A stretch of DNA of 64,000 bases, from positions 14,872,266-14,936,265 of the forward strand of contig NC_058197.1 of assembly GCF_907165205.1 (NCBI RefSeq), read 5' to 3'. The DNA comes from Coccinella septempunctata (lineage: Eukaryota; Arthropoda; Insecta; Coleoptera; Coccinellidae). Position 1 is the stretch's first letter. Each line of letters begins with the position of its first letter. Below the pieces are notes generated by a model, which saw nothing but the letters and a program-made list of their open reading frames with translations, ran no database searches and was not told the origin of the DNA. This document shows, piece by piece, positions 1 through 11,466 of the stretch. Both the position numbers and the translations under genes were made by a program.

Positions 1-54
1 AAAAATTCATTTCGTCTGTAATCTCGTCTGTTTCGTTTTCAAATGGCCACCCTA
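1..54. repeat. MITE family B, right terminal fragment
   Basis: The first 54 bases match the right end of the complete family B foldback at 13602-14861: the same run of text about 'atctcgtctgtttcg' followed by CCACCCT and then TA. Only this end lies in the window. It abuts a family A fragment at a TA, so B probably inserted into A. Confidence 0.75.
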
Positions 55-419
55 TATAATGAATATTTGGACGTTTTGTAAAATAAAAGTATTCTTCAGA
101 ATTCCTCGTAAATGAGCCGTTTTCGAGTAATTTGATGTTCAAAAATAAAAAAGTATCTGTGAAATTTGTAAAATTGGGTGCTCTGGCTGAATACAACCTT
201 GTCCGAAAGATCCACAGATGTGTAGTGTCACAGATTTAGCTTGCTATTCTGGAGGTAATTTTGCTTTTCCAGGAATGGCACAGCTCATGATAAAAACTGT
301 AAATGGCTATATTTTTCTATCAAGGCCGATTCGAAAAAAATGGTATAAGAAAAAATTGTTTCTTTCGACCCTCAAGAATCTTCTGTAAAAATATTTGTAA
401 GACTCGAAGATTCACACTG
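55..419 (+). repeat. MITE family A, copy A1 (left end missing)
   Basis: Right-hand part of the commonest MITE here. It carries the family's internal signposts in order: 'gaatatttgg', 'ttcgagtaatttgatgttc', 'gatccacagatgtgtagtg', 'cacagctcat', then the right terminal inverted repeat ending TTCACACTG-TA. The left half is missing where family B abuts it. There is no coding capacity. Confidence 0.75.
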
Positions 420-583
420 TATACTATTACTTTCCAGTTTGGCAACCTGTGGTTCAGTTAGAGTTAGAATGCTTAGGACATGTTGAAGAGGTTTGTTAGC
501 CAAGGAGTGCAATTTGGGACCTTACTTGACATACAATTTTCTTCATATTTTGACCTCTTGGGGATATATGAACGTTTACTGTA

Positions 584-1192
584 CAGGGTGGGCCAAATTC
601 GTTGTCTACTGAGGGGATCTAGAGAACTATAGCAGCTAGAAGAAAACGGATTACACATTCTCGAACTCTGTTTTCGTGACTAATCCACATCTGAAAACAG
701 AATCGGTCTATCATCTTTAGATTTCGAGTTATAAATAAAAATTGAGATTTTGACAATTCCGAAAAGTTCTCATAACTTTTTTGTCTCTGAAGTTACAGAT
801 CTGAAACTTGAACCTTCGACAGGCACTTTCATACGTAGAATCTAGTGACACAAGATCATTTTCTAATTCAAAAATAACAAATTCAATAAAAGTTGGCATT
901 TGAAATAATGAAAATTCACCTAATGATGCCAAATGAAAAGATATTTTGAGCTCATCAGTGGATTCTACGTAAAAAAGTGCCTGTAAGAGGTTCAAGTTTC
1001 AGATTTGTAACTTCACAGACAAAAGAGTAATGAGAACTTCACGAAATTGTCAAACTCAAAAACGAAGTATCGTAGGAGTTCTCACCATTCTTTGTTTCTC
1101 CGAAAATTAGCTCGGAAATGTGTCATCCGTTCCCTTCTAGCTGCTATAGTTCTCGAGATCCTCTCAGTAGACAACGAATTTCGCCCACCCTG
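584..1192. repeat. MITE family F, copy F1 (complete)
   Basis: A 609 bp element with long terminal inverted repeats. The left end is CAGGGTGGGCCAAATTCGTT and the right end is its near reverse complement, finishing CGCCCACCCTG, with TA on both sides. Inverted homology runs inward through 'ctactgaggggatct' and the 'acagatctgaaacttgaac' block. The open frames inside are mirror images of one another and not genes. Confidence 0.85.
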
Positions 1193-1199
1193 TATATAC

Positions 1200-1862
1200 G
1201 ATTTTCGTAATTCGTCCCTACGAGGTCTACCTTAAATCGCACAATTTTCGATTACATATTTCGTGAACTTATTCGATAAAATTCCCGAAATTTTTCGATT
1301 ATCCTCTCGTTTCACGACTCGGAAAGCGAAACCCGAATCGATTCCCCTGGACTTTAAAATTACCTGTTGAGTTTACTCGATTAGCGGTTTCGAACTCGTC
1401 AATCCGCCCTCAAATTGCCATATCCGCGTCCTCCAAACGAACTCCACAGAAATTATCATAACAACGACGCCCAGCGTCGAATTTTCCGATCCGTCTTTTT
1501 CTCTCGTCAAATTCCGAAACTTCGATGATGGGAAATCTCTCCCCCCCCCTCCGACTAATTTTTCCGGAGGACTCGGAAAAAATCTATTAGGCGGTCGGGA
1601 AAGTCCCCCCGAACGGCGATACATAATTCGGGAAAATTTCCAATTAGATATTTATGAGTTTCCGGGCAGGAAGGAATCCCTGATTAGATTGCCGCCAATT
1701 TTTTTTCCGCGAATTAGAAGAAAAAAAAAGTTTCGTATTTGATGGGATAGTCGATTCGGTCGACTAATTGAGTTTTCGGATTATCTCAGATGCCCGAAGG
1801 ATTTTTCCGGCCGTATTTTCTTTTTTTTCGATAAAAATCGATTATGGACTGCAAAATATTTA
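1200..1862. other. Low-repeat, CpG-rich block 1
   Basis: No terminal-repeat signature. The block is rich in TCGA, CGAA and CCG words compared with the flanking MITEs. It holds a run of C near 1541-1552 and homeodomain-type words such as ATTTATGAG (about 1648) and GACTAATTGAG (about 1758). A candidate conserved non-coding element, from composition and motifs only. Confidence 0.3.
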
Positions 1863-2181
1863 CAAGGTGATTCATTTAGGCAATCCGTGGAAGCTAGGGG
1901 TAGATAGAGGAAACAGAGGTGAGTCAAAATAACCTATATTTGAGGGGTCCATCTCTTTTATAAGCAAGATACAGAGTGTTTTATTGATTTTGCCGATTTC
2001 TTCAATTACCCATAACTTTCGAAACACTCTATATATTGTGATGGTATTTGTTCTGTTCGTTCTATGCAGCAACTAGTTTATACTGACAAAGTTACTGATT
2101 TTTTTTCAGGTCAGGCACTCTATATATTGATTATATCAAGGGATATCTACCCTTATCTACATTTACCTATGAATCATCTTG
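1863..2181. repeat. Small palindromic MITE with TA flanks
   Basis: The ends are CAAGGTGATTCATTTAGG and its near complement finishing CCTATGAATCATCTTG, each next to TA. The interior is also inverted ('gtagatagagg' against 'ctacccttatctac'). About 319 bp, non-coding, a different family from A and F. Confidence 0.65.
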
Positions 2182-2262
2182 TATACAAACTGGGCCATTG
2201 GAAATAGAAACGAAAAAGCGACTCTGTATACTATAGGTCGGCTGGACCGGATTAGAACTATA

Positions 2263-2834
2263 CAGGGTGGGTTTATGACTCGTACAGATATTTCAACAGT
2301 ACATTTTTGAGATGAAAAGAAACTCTTTTATACTTTGCCTTCTTTTCGTAAACGGCTCGATTTAAAAGATACAGGCTGTTGAAAACAAAAAAAAAATGTC
2401 ATTTTCAGCTCATTTTCACAAACGGTTCCATCGAATGATCAATCTTTTTCGAACACAAGATATCACCCACGTCTTTCAGTTTTCTCATTATGACCATTAC
2501 GTACCATAAAAATACCAAACTTTCAAAGAACCTAACTCTTGAAACTAAGTTGTACGCTGTTTAATGAATATATAATGTTCAAAAATTGAAAATCTATGAA
2601 ATTTGAACAATTGGGTACTTTGGCTGAATACAACTCTGTTTCCGAGATCCACAGATGGGTAGTGTCATAGATTAAGCTAGTTATTCTGAAAATAATTTTG
2701 TTTTACCAGGAGTGGTACAGTTCATTATGGAAAACTTAAAAGGCGATATCTTTTTATCAGTGCCGAAAAAAGTGTTTCTTTGGTCCTCAAATCTACTGTT
2801 GCCTTCTTCGTACGAATCAAAGACTCAACACCTG
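2263..2834 (+). repeat. MITE family A, copy A2 (complete)
   Basis: Begins TA-CAGGGTGGGTTTATGACTC and ends in the inverted copy with a small change (CAACACCTG-TA). All family landmarks are present, including 'caagatatcacccacgtc', 'gaccattacgtaccata', 'gatccacagatgggtagtg' and 'cgtacgaatcaaagactca'. 572 bp, no open frame of note. Confidence 0.85.
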
Positions 2835-2849
2835 TATAAAAACGTCGAT

Positions 2850-3385
2850 TTTTGATACAAGAAGGACAACTTCTAAGATCGAATTCAAAACCATATTGCT
2901 TCAACCCCTTACCGTTAAAACCCCAACCTCTATATTTTAAACAGGGAGGATGGGGTGAGTAATTTTTTATTCTAATGGTCTTTCTTGTTTGAGTTCAGCA
3001 TTTTTTTCGCCTCATTAACTGCATTTCTTCTCGAAATATTCACATTTGAATATTAAACAGCTTCAATTATGCTGTGTAAATATTTCTAATTTTTACTGAC
3101 TCATGAATCTGCGGTACGGTTCAACGGCATCGCAGTAATATTGTGATGTTAGGTGTATAGCAGTGTTAACGAGTATCTACCAAACCAAAGAATAACTCAG
3201 TAAAAATTTGATTGATTCACACAGCCAATTCTGTACAAAATTTGACTTTGAATATTTCAAAAACGAATGGATCGAATTAAAAAAAAATCAAATATGCTGA
3301 GCTCGGAATAGAAGGTTCTTTCAAATGGGTTACCACTTTACCCATCACTCATAATAAAGGGGTTGTGGTTGAAACATTAAGGCCA
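2850..3385. repeat. MITE family C, copy C1 (palindromic, worn)
   Basis: An imperfect inverted repeat centred near 3130. The left arm has 'aaccccaacctctatatt' and 'gatggggtgagt'. The right arm has 'taccactttacccatcactc' and 'aaaggggttgtggttgaaa'. A second copy lies at 7120-7612. It also shares a short module with families B and L. Confidence 0.55.
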
Positions 3386-3654
3386 AGTTGTTCAGTATTT
3401 TGTAGTCGATACAGTTGGAAAGTAGATCATCGTCGATGCCAACGACTTTTTTTTCAAATACAGGACTTCCCTAATCAAACGAGGACTATACAAATACTCC
3501 AGATTCGCAAAAGCGACATGTAGAATGCAAATCAGGGCAGTCATTAATTGGATTTGATCCTCCTTGAACCCCCCTACCCCATGTCCGTGCTGCAAAATTC
3601 GAAATACCTTTATTATTAATAATTCCATTAGCTTTCCGCGAAATACATAAAGCG

Positions 3655-4025
3655 AATTCGTTATTTCGAGGCTCGGACGTGTGTGTGTGTTTCTCTGATG
3701 AAAATAAAAGCTCACCGACGTTCGTCAGTCTCGCTCGCACGTACGGACAGACGGACAGACCCTTTTTCTTTATGATTCCGTCGCACATGGCCGCTTTTGC
3801 GGCTTATTCGGTTAGCGATTCGAATCGGAGCGGCGCGCGTCAGTTTTCTCGATTCGTTATTTTATTAAAACCGGGACGCGGCGTCATCTCCTTCGCGGCT
3901 TTTCGATTAGCGAATTTTTCGATGAAAATTCCCGTTTCAGAAAGACGGACTATATTGGGTATTTTCGAGCAGAGATCGAATCCACTACCGATGCTCATAA
4001 ATCACATGTGATTTACGAGCCATAA
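3655..4025. other. Low-repeat, CpG-rich block 2 with 28 bp palindrome
   Basis: Contains a GGACAGAC tandem near 3746, several CG-rich words, TTATTTTATTAAAACC-type AT sites, and at 3993-4020 a nearly perfect palindrome centred on CACATGTG. Open frames cross it on both strands, but none has a recognisable motif. Candidate regulatory block. Confidence 0.3.
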
Positions 4026-4658
4026 TTCGAAGATTTGTAGATTAATGATTAGCGATTTTTGAGCTGGTCTACAATTTATGGTCGAAACCAGAGACGAGGT
4101 CACTCAACAACATATTGTTGTAAAATGCAATATCTCCCAAATTGTGAAGGGCAATACCTTGGCAAGTTTCGTTTCACCACTACTCTTCTGGCTGATTTTT
4201 AACACCACAAGCAATTGCTTAATGTATCAGTAAATGGAATTGCAAAACCTTCAACAATCTAGCTGCTTGTAAAACAACAAAGTTCTTGCGATAACGTGCT
4301 GGTAAAAATACTGCGATCAATGTACTGGGTATCCCAGATTCGATGCTCATTGAGTCTCGAGAACTATAACGACTTCAAAGATCCAAGTTGTCTTTTTTCG
4401 AAATTTTGCAGGGCGTTTCTGCAGAATGACTGTTTCATATATCGCTATATCTGTATATGATATTCGATTCACTTCAGAGTTCGTCATATGTTGCAGTTCC
4501 ATTTAAGTTTTCATCCAATTTAAGTATGTAATCGTCATTGAATTTGAACTAATTTCTCCTTTTTATATGATATCATCTTCATTGAAAAAGAAAAGTTGAT
4601 TAGGAATATACAATAGACGCAAAAGTAATTGAATATCTAAAGAACTAATATTTATTTA
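4026..4658. other. Unassigned AT-rich sequence
   Basis: No RNA gene, long open frame or clear terminal inverted repeat was seen. It may hold decayed repeat sequence. Confidence 0.3.
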
Positions 4659-5070
4659 CAGGGTGTTCCTTGATTGGTCACACAAACGATGAGGGAAGAT
4701 CCTTTAAGTAATTTTAGGAAAAAAGTCTCATAAACAAGGGACCGCAAGAATTTCGTTTTCGAGATACAAGGTGTTAAAGTTAGAATTTTTAGATTGGTAT
4801 CGAAACCATTCAAAAAAAAAGTTTTGAAGGAAAACGGTGGACAGTGTTCCATAAAGAATATAACCAGATTTGCTATTGGCATTCAATTTCGGTTGAATAT
4901 CTCATGAAGTGTAGAAACTATAAGAGAAAAACTTGCTAAAAATTCTAACTTCAACACCCTGTATCTCGAAAACGAATCGTTTGCGGTCCCACATTAGCGC
5001 CACTCTTTTTCTTGAAATTACTCTAGGAACCTCCTCTTCTCGTTTATGCGTCCAATTCAGGAACACCCTG
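4659..5070. repeat. MITE family O (palindromic)
   Basis: Starts TTTA-CAGGGTGTTCCTTGATTGG and ends with the inverted copy 'cagGAACACCCTG-TATA'. Inner arms are also inverted ('gatacaaggtgttaaagtt' against 'aacttcaacaccctgtatct'). 412 bp, non-coding. The short frames at 4652-4882 and 4933-5145 are the two arms read in opposite directions. Confidence 0.75.
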
Positions 5071-5684
5071 TATAAGGTGTCTCATTTCGAGAATGGAGTC
5101 GAAAAACTGAATATCTTGAAAAGGATGACATTTTTGAAAAACTGACAATGAGATGCTTTTCGACAAAAATGGAAAAGATAGGGTGTCCCATTTGGAAAAC
5201 GCTCACTCTTCCCTTTATCACTGAAATGATAATTAATTTCTTTGATCCGTTATGAATATAACATTGAAAATAAAAATTACTGAAACAAACGTTCCGTGAC
5301 ATAAACCAAGATTTAGCGAAATATTTGAAGTAGTTTTTCAGAAACGCCCGGTACACCTAGAAAAAATCATATGTGGTGCCGGAGAAAAAGGAGTTAAGAT
5401 CATTTTTGATCAAAACGAGATAGGTCTTCACTCTGGATGTGCCAATCAAAATCTTGCTTATGGGCCAAACAACAAGATAAGTCAGATCAAAAAAATAGGC
5501 GTCAGTTCATGCTCGTAAGGAAGTACATATATTTAAATATCTCCAACCGAATGTTCCATGAGAGACAAATTAACTCATCTCATTCTCAATGATGAATTTA
5601 CTTTATATCAACACCTTATAGAATTTCAAATATAAAATTATGAACCCACTTCAACCTCACTCCTGGAAACGCCACTGTAGCGAG
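5071..5684. repeat. Fragments of further CAGGGTG-type repeats
   Basis: Isolated terminal-like words occur ('aaggtgtctcatttcgag', 'atagggtgtcccatttgg', 'cgcccggtacacc'), so this looks like broken MITE ends directly next to family O. I could not pair them into one element. No genes seen. Confidence 0.4.
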
Positions 5685-5960
5685 CTCGTTGAAATTTCGA
5701 GATCTATTGCTAGAAGAGTTGCGCTTGACAAAAGTTGACCCTCAAAGACGTTCACTTACAGTTCAATGCTCACAGATTCCCAAAAAGATGGGGTCATTTA
5801 AAAAATCGTCAAAACTGAGCGACTGCAGCTCCATGAAATTTCGAGACTCATTACTAGAAAAGTTGCTCTGTGAGAATATATATTCATCTAGGCGTTTCTC
5901 TTTTGAAATTGCGGCAATGCGACCGCACCAGGGGGTTGCCTTTCGGTAATAATAAAAAAA
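5685..5960 (+). repeat. Tandem dimer repeat Q, copy 1
   Basis: Two related units about 149 bp apart. Each has 'tttcgaga' then 'ctagaagagttgc' or 'ctagaaaagttgctct', with 'cccaaaaagatggggtca' between them. The same repeat occurs at 51850-52180. The frame at 5689-5949 is a chance frame through the repeat. Confidence 0.6.
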
Positions 5961-5974
5961 TCCCAAAAACCGCA

Positions 5975-6510
5975 TCGACCGCATCCGCTAAAACGACGCG
6001 CCCGTTCCGTACCGAATAAAATATATATTTAACGAAATATAAAAATGGCTAGATGCACACACGTACACAAAAGCGATAACTTTCAGCGTTCGGTTTACGG
6101 AACCCGGTACACACACAGAGAGAACACTCCAGTAGCAATTAATATTCATTGTAGAAAACCGCACGTGTCCTTCTTTTTTCATGTGTAAATTTCTGCGGTT
6201 TTTGTACGGCGCGTTATATCGCGTATCATAAATTATCGTTGAATTAATCAGTATTCAGTTGGAGGAACGGGCCAACAGAACATTCCTAAAAATAATGGCC
6301 GAACTACACGTATAATATGTAGATACAGAAAGTAATTAAAAGAATTTAATGTTCCAAATATAAAATTCGGCCCTTTCCCGGTCTTTTTTCGACGGTTTGC
6401 GTTCGCCGTTCGTCCACGACCTCAGAGGGCTCCCTCTATCGCTCACTCCTCTGCACGAATTTACATCGCAAACGTCCGCGTTTAGGAGATATTCCCGTGG
6501 TTTTTCTATA
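5975..6510. other. Low-repeat, CpG-rich block 3
   Basis: Carries CA-rich words, GCGCGTTATATCGCGTATC near 6211, an AT core 'ataaattatcgttgaatta' at about 6229 and TTCGCCGTTCGTCCACGACC near 6402. No exon structure or known protein seen. Candidate regulatory block. Confidence 0.3.
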
Positions 6511-7119
6511 CGCGGTTAGAATAATGATGCTTGTCGCAGATTGGTTCGATTGCCATTTATTATTTGGATACTTATTTTATGTAAGATTATGATCCACATT
6601 CTGTTTTCATGAATTTGATATTGTATCAAAGCATCATCAAGACTTGCAGGTTCTTACCTAATAAACAATGTTATTCAAACTTCACTCCTAAATAATGCAA
6701 TCTTGGTATATGAAACAGGGCCATCAAGTGCTCAAATGGATAAACAGGAGTTAGATGAAGTATGAAACCAAGTATACAGGGAGTTTTCAAAGGTGAGGCA
6801 TTTTTTGACAGAAAGAAGAAGTCATTGTAATATGTACCTTCACCAAAAATTGTCTACATAAAATATTGAAGATGGCTGAACTACAAACCCTGGAATTTCC
6901 ACAAAATTTCAGTAAATTTCAAGTAAGGGACTGTGGAAGGCGACTCCGGCATTGGAAAAAAGAAACAAACCATAAACATATGGCTGGACAATGAATGGTT
7001 CAGTACATCCGAGTCTATCTGATTAGTTGCATCAGGTCACTTGAAAAAATTGTTGTACCGTGCGATTTGGGGTGGAAATAGTCAAGAAAGTTGAGACAGT
7101 TTATTGAAAGTTTGTATGT
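6511..7119. other. Unassigned sequence with one MITE end
   Basis: The only recognisable item is 'gtatacagggagttttcaaaggtgaggc' near 6773, which resembles the left end of the small N element at 57015-57190 including the 'ttttttgacagaa' word. No partner end found. No gene. Confidence 0.35.
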
Positions 7120-7612
7120 TGACAAAGAGCTATTAGACGACACCCCATAATTTTTTTCTCATTCAACCCATTCGTTTTTTAAGTAACGTTAGTTTTACCT
7201 TCAAGCAAGTTGTATGAATCAATCCAATTTTCACTCATTTATTTTGCAATTTCGATGATAAATCTTCTGGTAGGTTCCGGAACTGGTTATTTTTGAGAAA
7301 GGAGGAAATTATTTCAATTTTTCTGACAATGAATAAACTAAAATATTCAGTAAATCAAGGAAAATTTGATCGATTCACACAGCATATTTAACGAAATGAC
7401 CAATTCTGTACGAAATCGAATATCTCAAAAACCAATAGATTCCTTGAAAAAAAAATTATATTGTAAGCTCAGAAGAGAAAGGCCTTTCAAATGAAGTATC
7501 ACATACCCCATCTTCCCTATTCAAAATAAAGGGGTTGGGGTTGAAAAACTAAGAGAAGAAGAAGTTTTTGAATTTGATCTTAGAAGTTGTTGATCAATAA
7601 TTAACGTTTCTA
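7120..7612. repeat. MITE family C, copy C2 (worn)
   Basis: Shares with C1 'tttgatcgattcacacagc', 'ccaattctgtacgaaat', 'caaatgaagtatcacat' and 'ataaaggggttggggttga'. It ends directly against family A copy A3 at a TA. Left end degraded. Confidence 0.55.
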
Positions 7613-7614
7613 TA

Positions 7615-8034
7615 CAGGGTGAGTCATTCATTTCAACAGTAGATTCATGATGTCAAAAGAAACAATGTTTTCATTTACCATATTTATCCAAATCGGCTCG
7701 GTTTTAAAAATACAGGCTGCTGAGAAACCATACCAAATGTAATTTTTAATTCTCACAAACGGTTTTATCGAATGAAATTATTTGAAAAATTGGGTACTTT
7801 GGCTGAATACAACTCTGTTTAAAAGATCCACAGACGTGTAGTATCACAGATTTAGCTAGTTATTCTGAAGGTAATTTTTTCTTTCATAGGTGGTACAGCT
7901 CATTATGAACATTTAAAATGGCTATATCTTTTTGTCAGAACCGAATCGGAAAAAATTGGTAGAGGAAAAAAGTATTTCGTTTGACCTGAAGAACCTACTG
8001 CTGAAATATTTGTACGAGTCAAAGACTCGCCCTG
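7615..8034 (+). repeat. MITE family A, copy A3 (internally shortened)
   Basis: Starts TATA-CAGGGTGAGTCATTCATTTC and ends 'gtcaaagactcgCCCTG-TA'. At 420 bp it is shorter than A2 because the stretch with 'caagatatcacccacg' is deleted. The distal landmarks ('gatccacagacgtgtagta', 'gacctgaagaacctactg') remain. Confidence 0.8.
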
Positions 8035-8499
8035 TATTATAATTTTCAACTCCTAAGCTTGTTAATAAAAGGCGAACAGTGATCTCAAGATAGGCTAGTT
8101 TTATCCTTCGCAGAAATAGCAAGGACTAAGTACAGAAGTATTAATATGGTAGTGAATTGTTGTCGTATTTGGAAACAAGAAGGCCGTACACGAAGAGCTT
8201 TGATTAGAAAAAATTGTGGTGAGATTTTTAGTTGGATTTCAGTCCATTGTTGAATTTTGTGGAGACCCAATGATAGAAGCTTCACCAAACAGGCTTAACG
8301 GAAATTGAAAGTGTAATAAAATTCAAAACTAGTACGATTCCTCTCGTATTTTTTCTGCAAGACCGGCTCTACTTCACCCTGTACATTCGATGAATTTTTC
8401 ATCGAGATCCAGGCCACCCGAGACTCTAACGCTTCAAGATTGAATAAATTAATCGCACTAAAGGGCACCGAACAAATTAGTGAGAAAATTGTAATCAAT
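8035..8499. other. Unassigned; one isolated MITE end
   Basis: Mostly unique AT-rich sequence. A lone 'cttcaccctgtacattcg' near 8370 looks like an orphan terminal repeat. No gene seen. Confidence 0.3.
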
Positions 8500-8860
8500 G
8501 ATTCGGAAAAGTCGTTTCCTTCTACGTATCCGCGAATTAATATTGCCTCGGAGAGCGTCCCTTCCGCAGCCGTTTGTCGCCCCCCGAAGAAAACCTGTTA
8601 AAATTAATGCGGTCGTCAAATATCGAACCAGGAATTAAGGACGGTATCTGCTTTATGGGCCGTCTGAAAATATATCGAGCGCTATCGGGGTTGATGGGGC
8701 GGAAAAGGGAGGTTTTACGTCTTTCGCCGATCGCTACACCCTGATGACGATCGAAAGGCTCGAAACTTGGGCGCGATTGGAGACGCGGAGTTTCGAGCGA
8801 GGAATTGAACGATAAATACACTTCTGAACAGAGAAAATCGGAAAGAAAAAATTTTCACCA
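8500..8860. other. Low-repeat, CpG-rich block 4
   Basis: CG-rich words with two homeodomain-like sites (GCGAATTAATATTGCC near 8532 and AAAATTAATGCGG near 8599). It directly borders the foldback at 8863-10196, and block 5 borders the other side. Confidence 0.3.
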
Positions 8861-8862
8861 TT

Positions 8863-10196
8863 TTCATTTTGAAATAGCTTTTTAAGGTGTTCACCGATTT
8901 TGATTATTTTATTGCCTATTTGTAGCCTATTTCATCTAGTTTATCACCTGATGTCGAGTCTGAAGTAATTTCAATCTAATTTGATGTTATACAGGGTAGA
9001 ACTGAAAGTTGTGATTTCTTCTGAATTTAAGAACACCCTGTGGAGGTTATAAGTGACGCAATGATGGGTATTTAAATGAGTTCTTGAAGCTTGATCTTCT
9101 TTTAACATTTTCTAGTTCAATGCACATCAATAGCTCTTTCTTGAATGGAAAAACGATTTTTCAAAAAAATTTATAACCTAACCTTTTTGAGTTATTAAAT
9201 ATTTTTCGAAATTTTAAATCGAATTGGCGTGTTACGAGAATGACCCTAGTTCTCTCAATATTTGAGAATTGAGTAAGAAATGTAGCAAGACATTAGATAT
9301 TGGTCTGATCTATGTCACTACTTTTGAATTGTAGTTGTCAGTTATACAGGATGGACCAAAAAAATCATCATTTGCCAAGTTACAAAAGCGTAAAAAAGTC
9401 TGTTTTTTTCCAAATTAGACACCTAGTATATTTATAAATTTTTGGAATCAGTACAACACACTCTACTGAAAGATAGGTATTTAATTTGTAAAAATAGACT
9501 TTTTTACGATTTTGTAACATGACAAATGATGATTTTTTTTTGGTCCATCCTAAATAACTGACAACCATAATTCAAAAGCAGCGACATAGATCAGATCAAT
9601 ATCTAATGACTTGCTAAATTTCTGACTTCATTCTCAAATATTGAGCGAACTACAGTCATTTTCGTAACATGCCAATTTGATCTAAAATTTCGAAAAATAA
9701 TTAATAACTCAAAAACCGTCAAAATAGATATGAAAAAGTAAGGGTGAATAGATTCAATATTTCATGGAGTATCATAAAAAAAAATTGAAATACTGGACAT
9801 CCCATTAAAAATAACAAAGTTGTTGCCAAATTTTCTTACAACCTGAAACACTGGAAATGCGATTTTTTTTTTAAATGTACCTTATATGGCCAAATATCGA
9901 TCCACAAATTTTGAAAGGAAAGAGCTATTGACGTGAATTAAACGAGGAAATGTTAAGAGAAAATCGGGCTTCAAAAACGGCTTCAAAGGCCCATCATCGC
10001 GTCACTAATTACCTCCACAGGGTGTTCGGAAATTGAGAGGAAATTGCAACTTTCAGTTCCACCCTGTATACCATCGAAATCAATCGAAATTCCTGCAAAC
10101 TCGACATCAGGTGATAAACTAGATGAAATAGGCTACAAATAGATAATAAAACAATCAAAATCGATGCACTCCTTGAAAAGTTATTCCAAAATGAAT
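8863..10196. repeat. Large foldback, about 1.33 kb
   Basis: The left arm from 8863 ('ttcattttgaaatagcttt') is matched in reverse complement by the right arm ending near 10196. Inside are paired CAGGGTAGAACTGAAAGTTG (8992) and its complement ending 10066, then paired CACCCTGTGG and CCACAGGGTG. An inner TA-flanked palindrome lies at 9347-9550. The right arm has about 160 bp extra. Non-coding. Confidence 0.75.
9347..9550. repeat. Inner palindromic MITE in the foldback
   Basis: TATA-CAGGATGGACCAAAAAAAT at the left, and the inverted 'tttttttggtccatcc' followed by TA at the right. Arms run through 'catcatttgcc' and 'gtctgttttt'. It sits off-centre in the larger palindrome because the right arm of that palindrome is expanded. 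Confidence 0.65.
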
Positions 10197-10720
10197 TCGG
10201 TGAACATTATGATCCAAGTTTTCTGTGTCCAGGAGTGTATCAGAAAACCATTTTCGCATGCTGGAAATCCCTCTTTTTTGACCGTCGCGAGAAACCCTAA
10301 TAACACGTCGCCCCCCATCTATAACCCCGCAGAAATCGGATAAACATAGATCAAAAGTATCCTCTAATAAAACGTAATTACACAAAGGAATCGACGTATA
10401 ACCGGACGAGTCTGGTGAAAGGAAAACGTGGTTATTGCCCGAGAAACTGACCCGCTAATGCGTCTGGCAGCACGGGACCCTAACGCAGTATCTGGTCTTC
10501 ATATTTTTCACTTAGATCACGACTATTCGCCGAGCCATTTTCACGAAATTGTATTTATATATATATATGGACCTTCTGCTGCAAGCCTCGATATGCTTCC
10601 GCTTCATCTTCTTCTTACTATCATCCCATTTATGGCCTCGGCATTATTTCATTTGTTTCTTGTGTGTCGCACATTAATTTTTCCGCAACACTAGTTCCAG
10701 TGGAGGACTAATGAAAGATG
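10197..10720. other. Low-repeat, CpG-rich block 5
   Basis: CG-rich segment with a pure (AT)n tract near 10555-10568. The 88-codon frame at 10428-10694 has no recognisable domain and I treat it as chance. Candidate regulatory block. Confidence 0.3.
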
Positions 10721-11466
10721 AATTAGTATCTACTTAGTGGTGGATTAATTTATGGGACTTCCGGCTGCAAAAATGGCTCTAGCAACTTTGGGATCGGAGT
10801 GGATCGATCCCCAGTCGGTTAGATTTTTATAAACCGCCTGTTCAACGTTATTTTTGAGAAAAATCAAGTGACGTGGAAAATACAGGGTGTTTCATAAACA
10901 TTTTGAACAAATCCAGGATATCAATCAATGAGTTATTTGGATTTGGTGATGCCCACGAGACTTTACTGAAGTCTCATCTCAAGAATCGTGCTAGAGTCTA
11001 GTGATAATAATTATGACGCATACTCTAGCTAATCTACAGGGTATTTTTTCCCAATTATATGTCTTAGGAAGTATATAATCGATTCGTTCAGCCAAAGAAC
11101 AGTGCTAGTCCAAAATTGCTATTATGAGATAATCTCGAAAAACATTGTAGTTGCTCATTAGTTGATTGAATGTTGTTCAAAGCGATGAAAATGGTGCTGG
11201 GGTCTTAAAGCTGTAGTGTTCGTCATAATAATATTTTTCTCTCGTTGAATCGATGGAGTTACAAGATATAAGCCTTTTGGCCATCTCAGATGAAAATGGA
11301 CTTGTACAGTTCTTCAACTGACCGATTCAATCATAAAATAGTGATGAATCTTTTGAATTCGCTGAATGAATAGAGTGCTTTCAATTTAGATTTTTAAATG
11401 TTCGGTTTCAATCGACTGTTGTAATGTCATGACAATTTTATAATATGCAAATTGAAATAATAGATT
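10721..11466. other. Unassigned; scattered MITE ends
   Basis: Contains 'aaatacagggtgtttcataaac' at 10883, whose inverted partner may be 'gttcatgaaacaccctgtatg' at 13530. That would imply an old element of about 2.66 kb now filled by later insertions. It also has a lone 'tacagggtattttttccc' at 11036. No gene. Confidence 0.35.
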
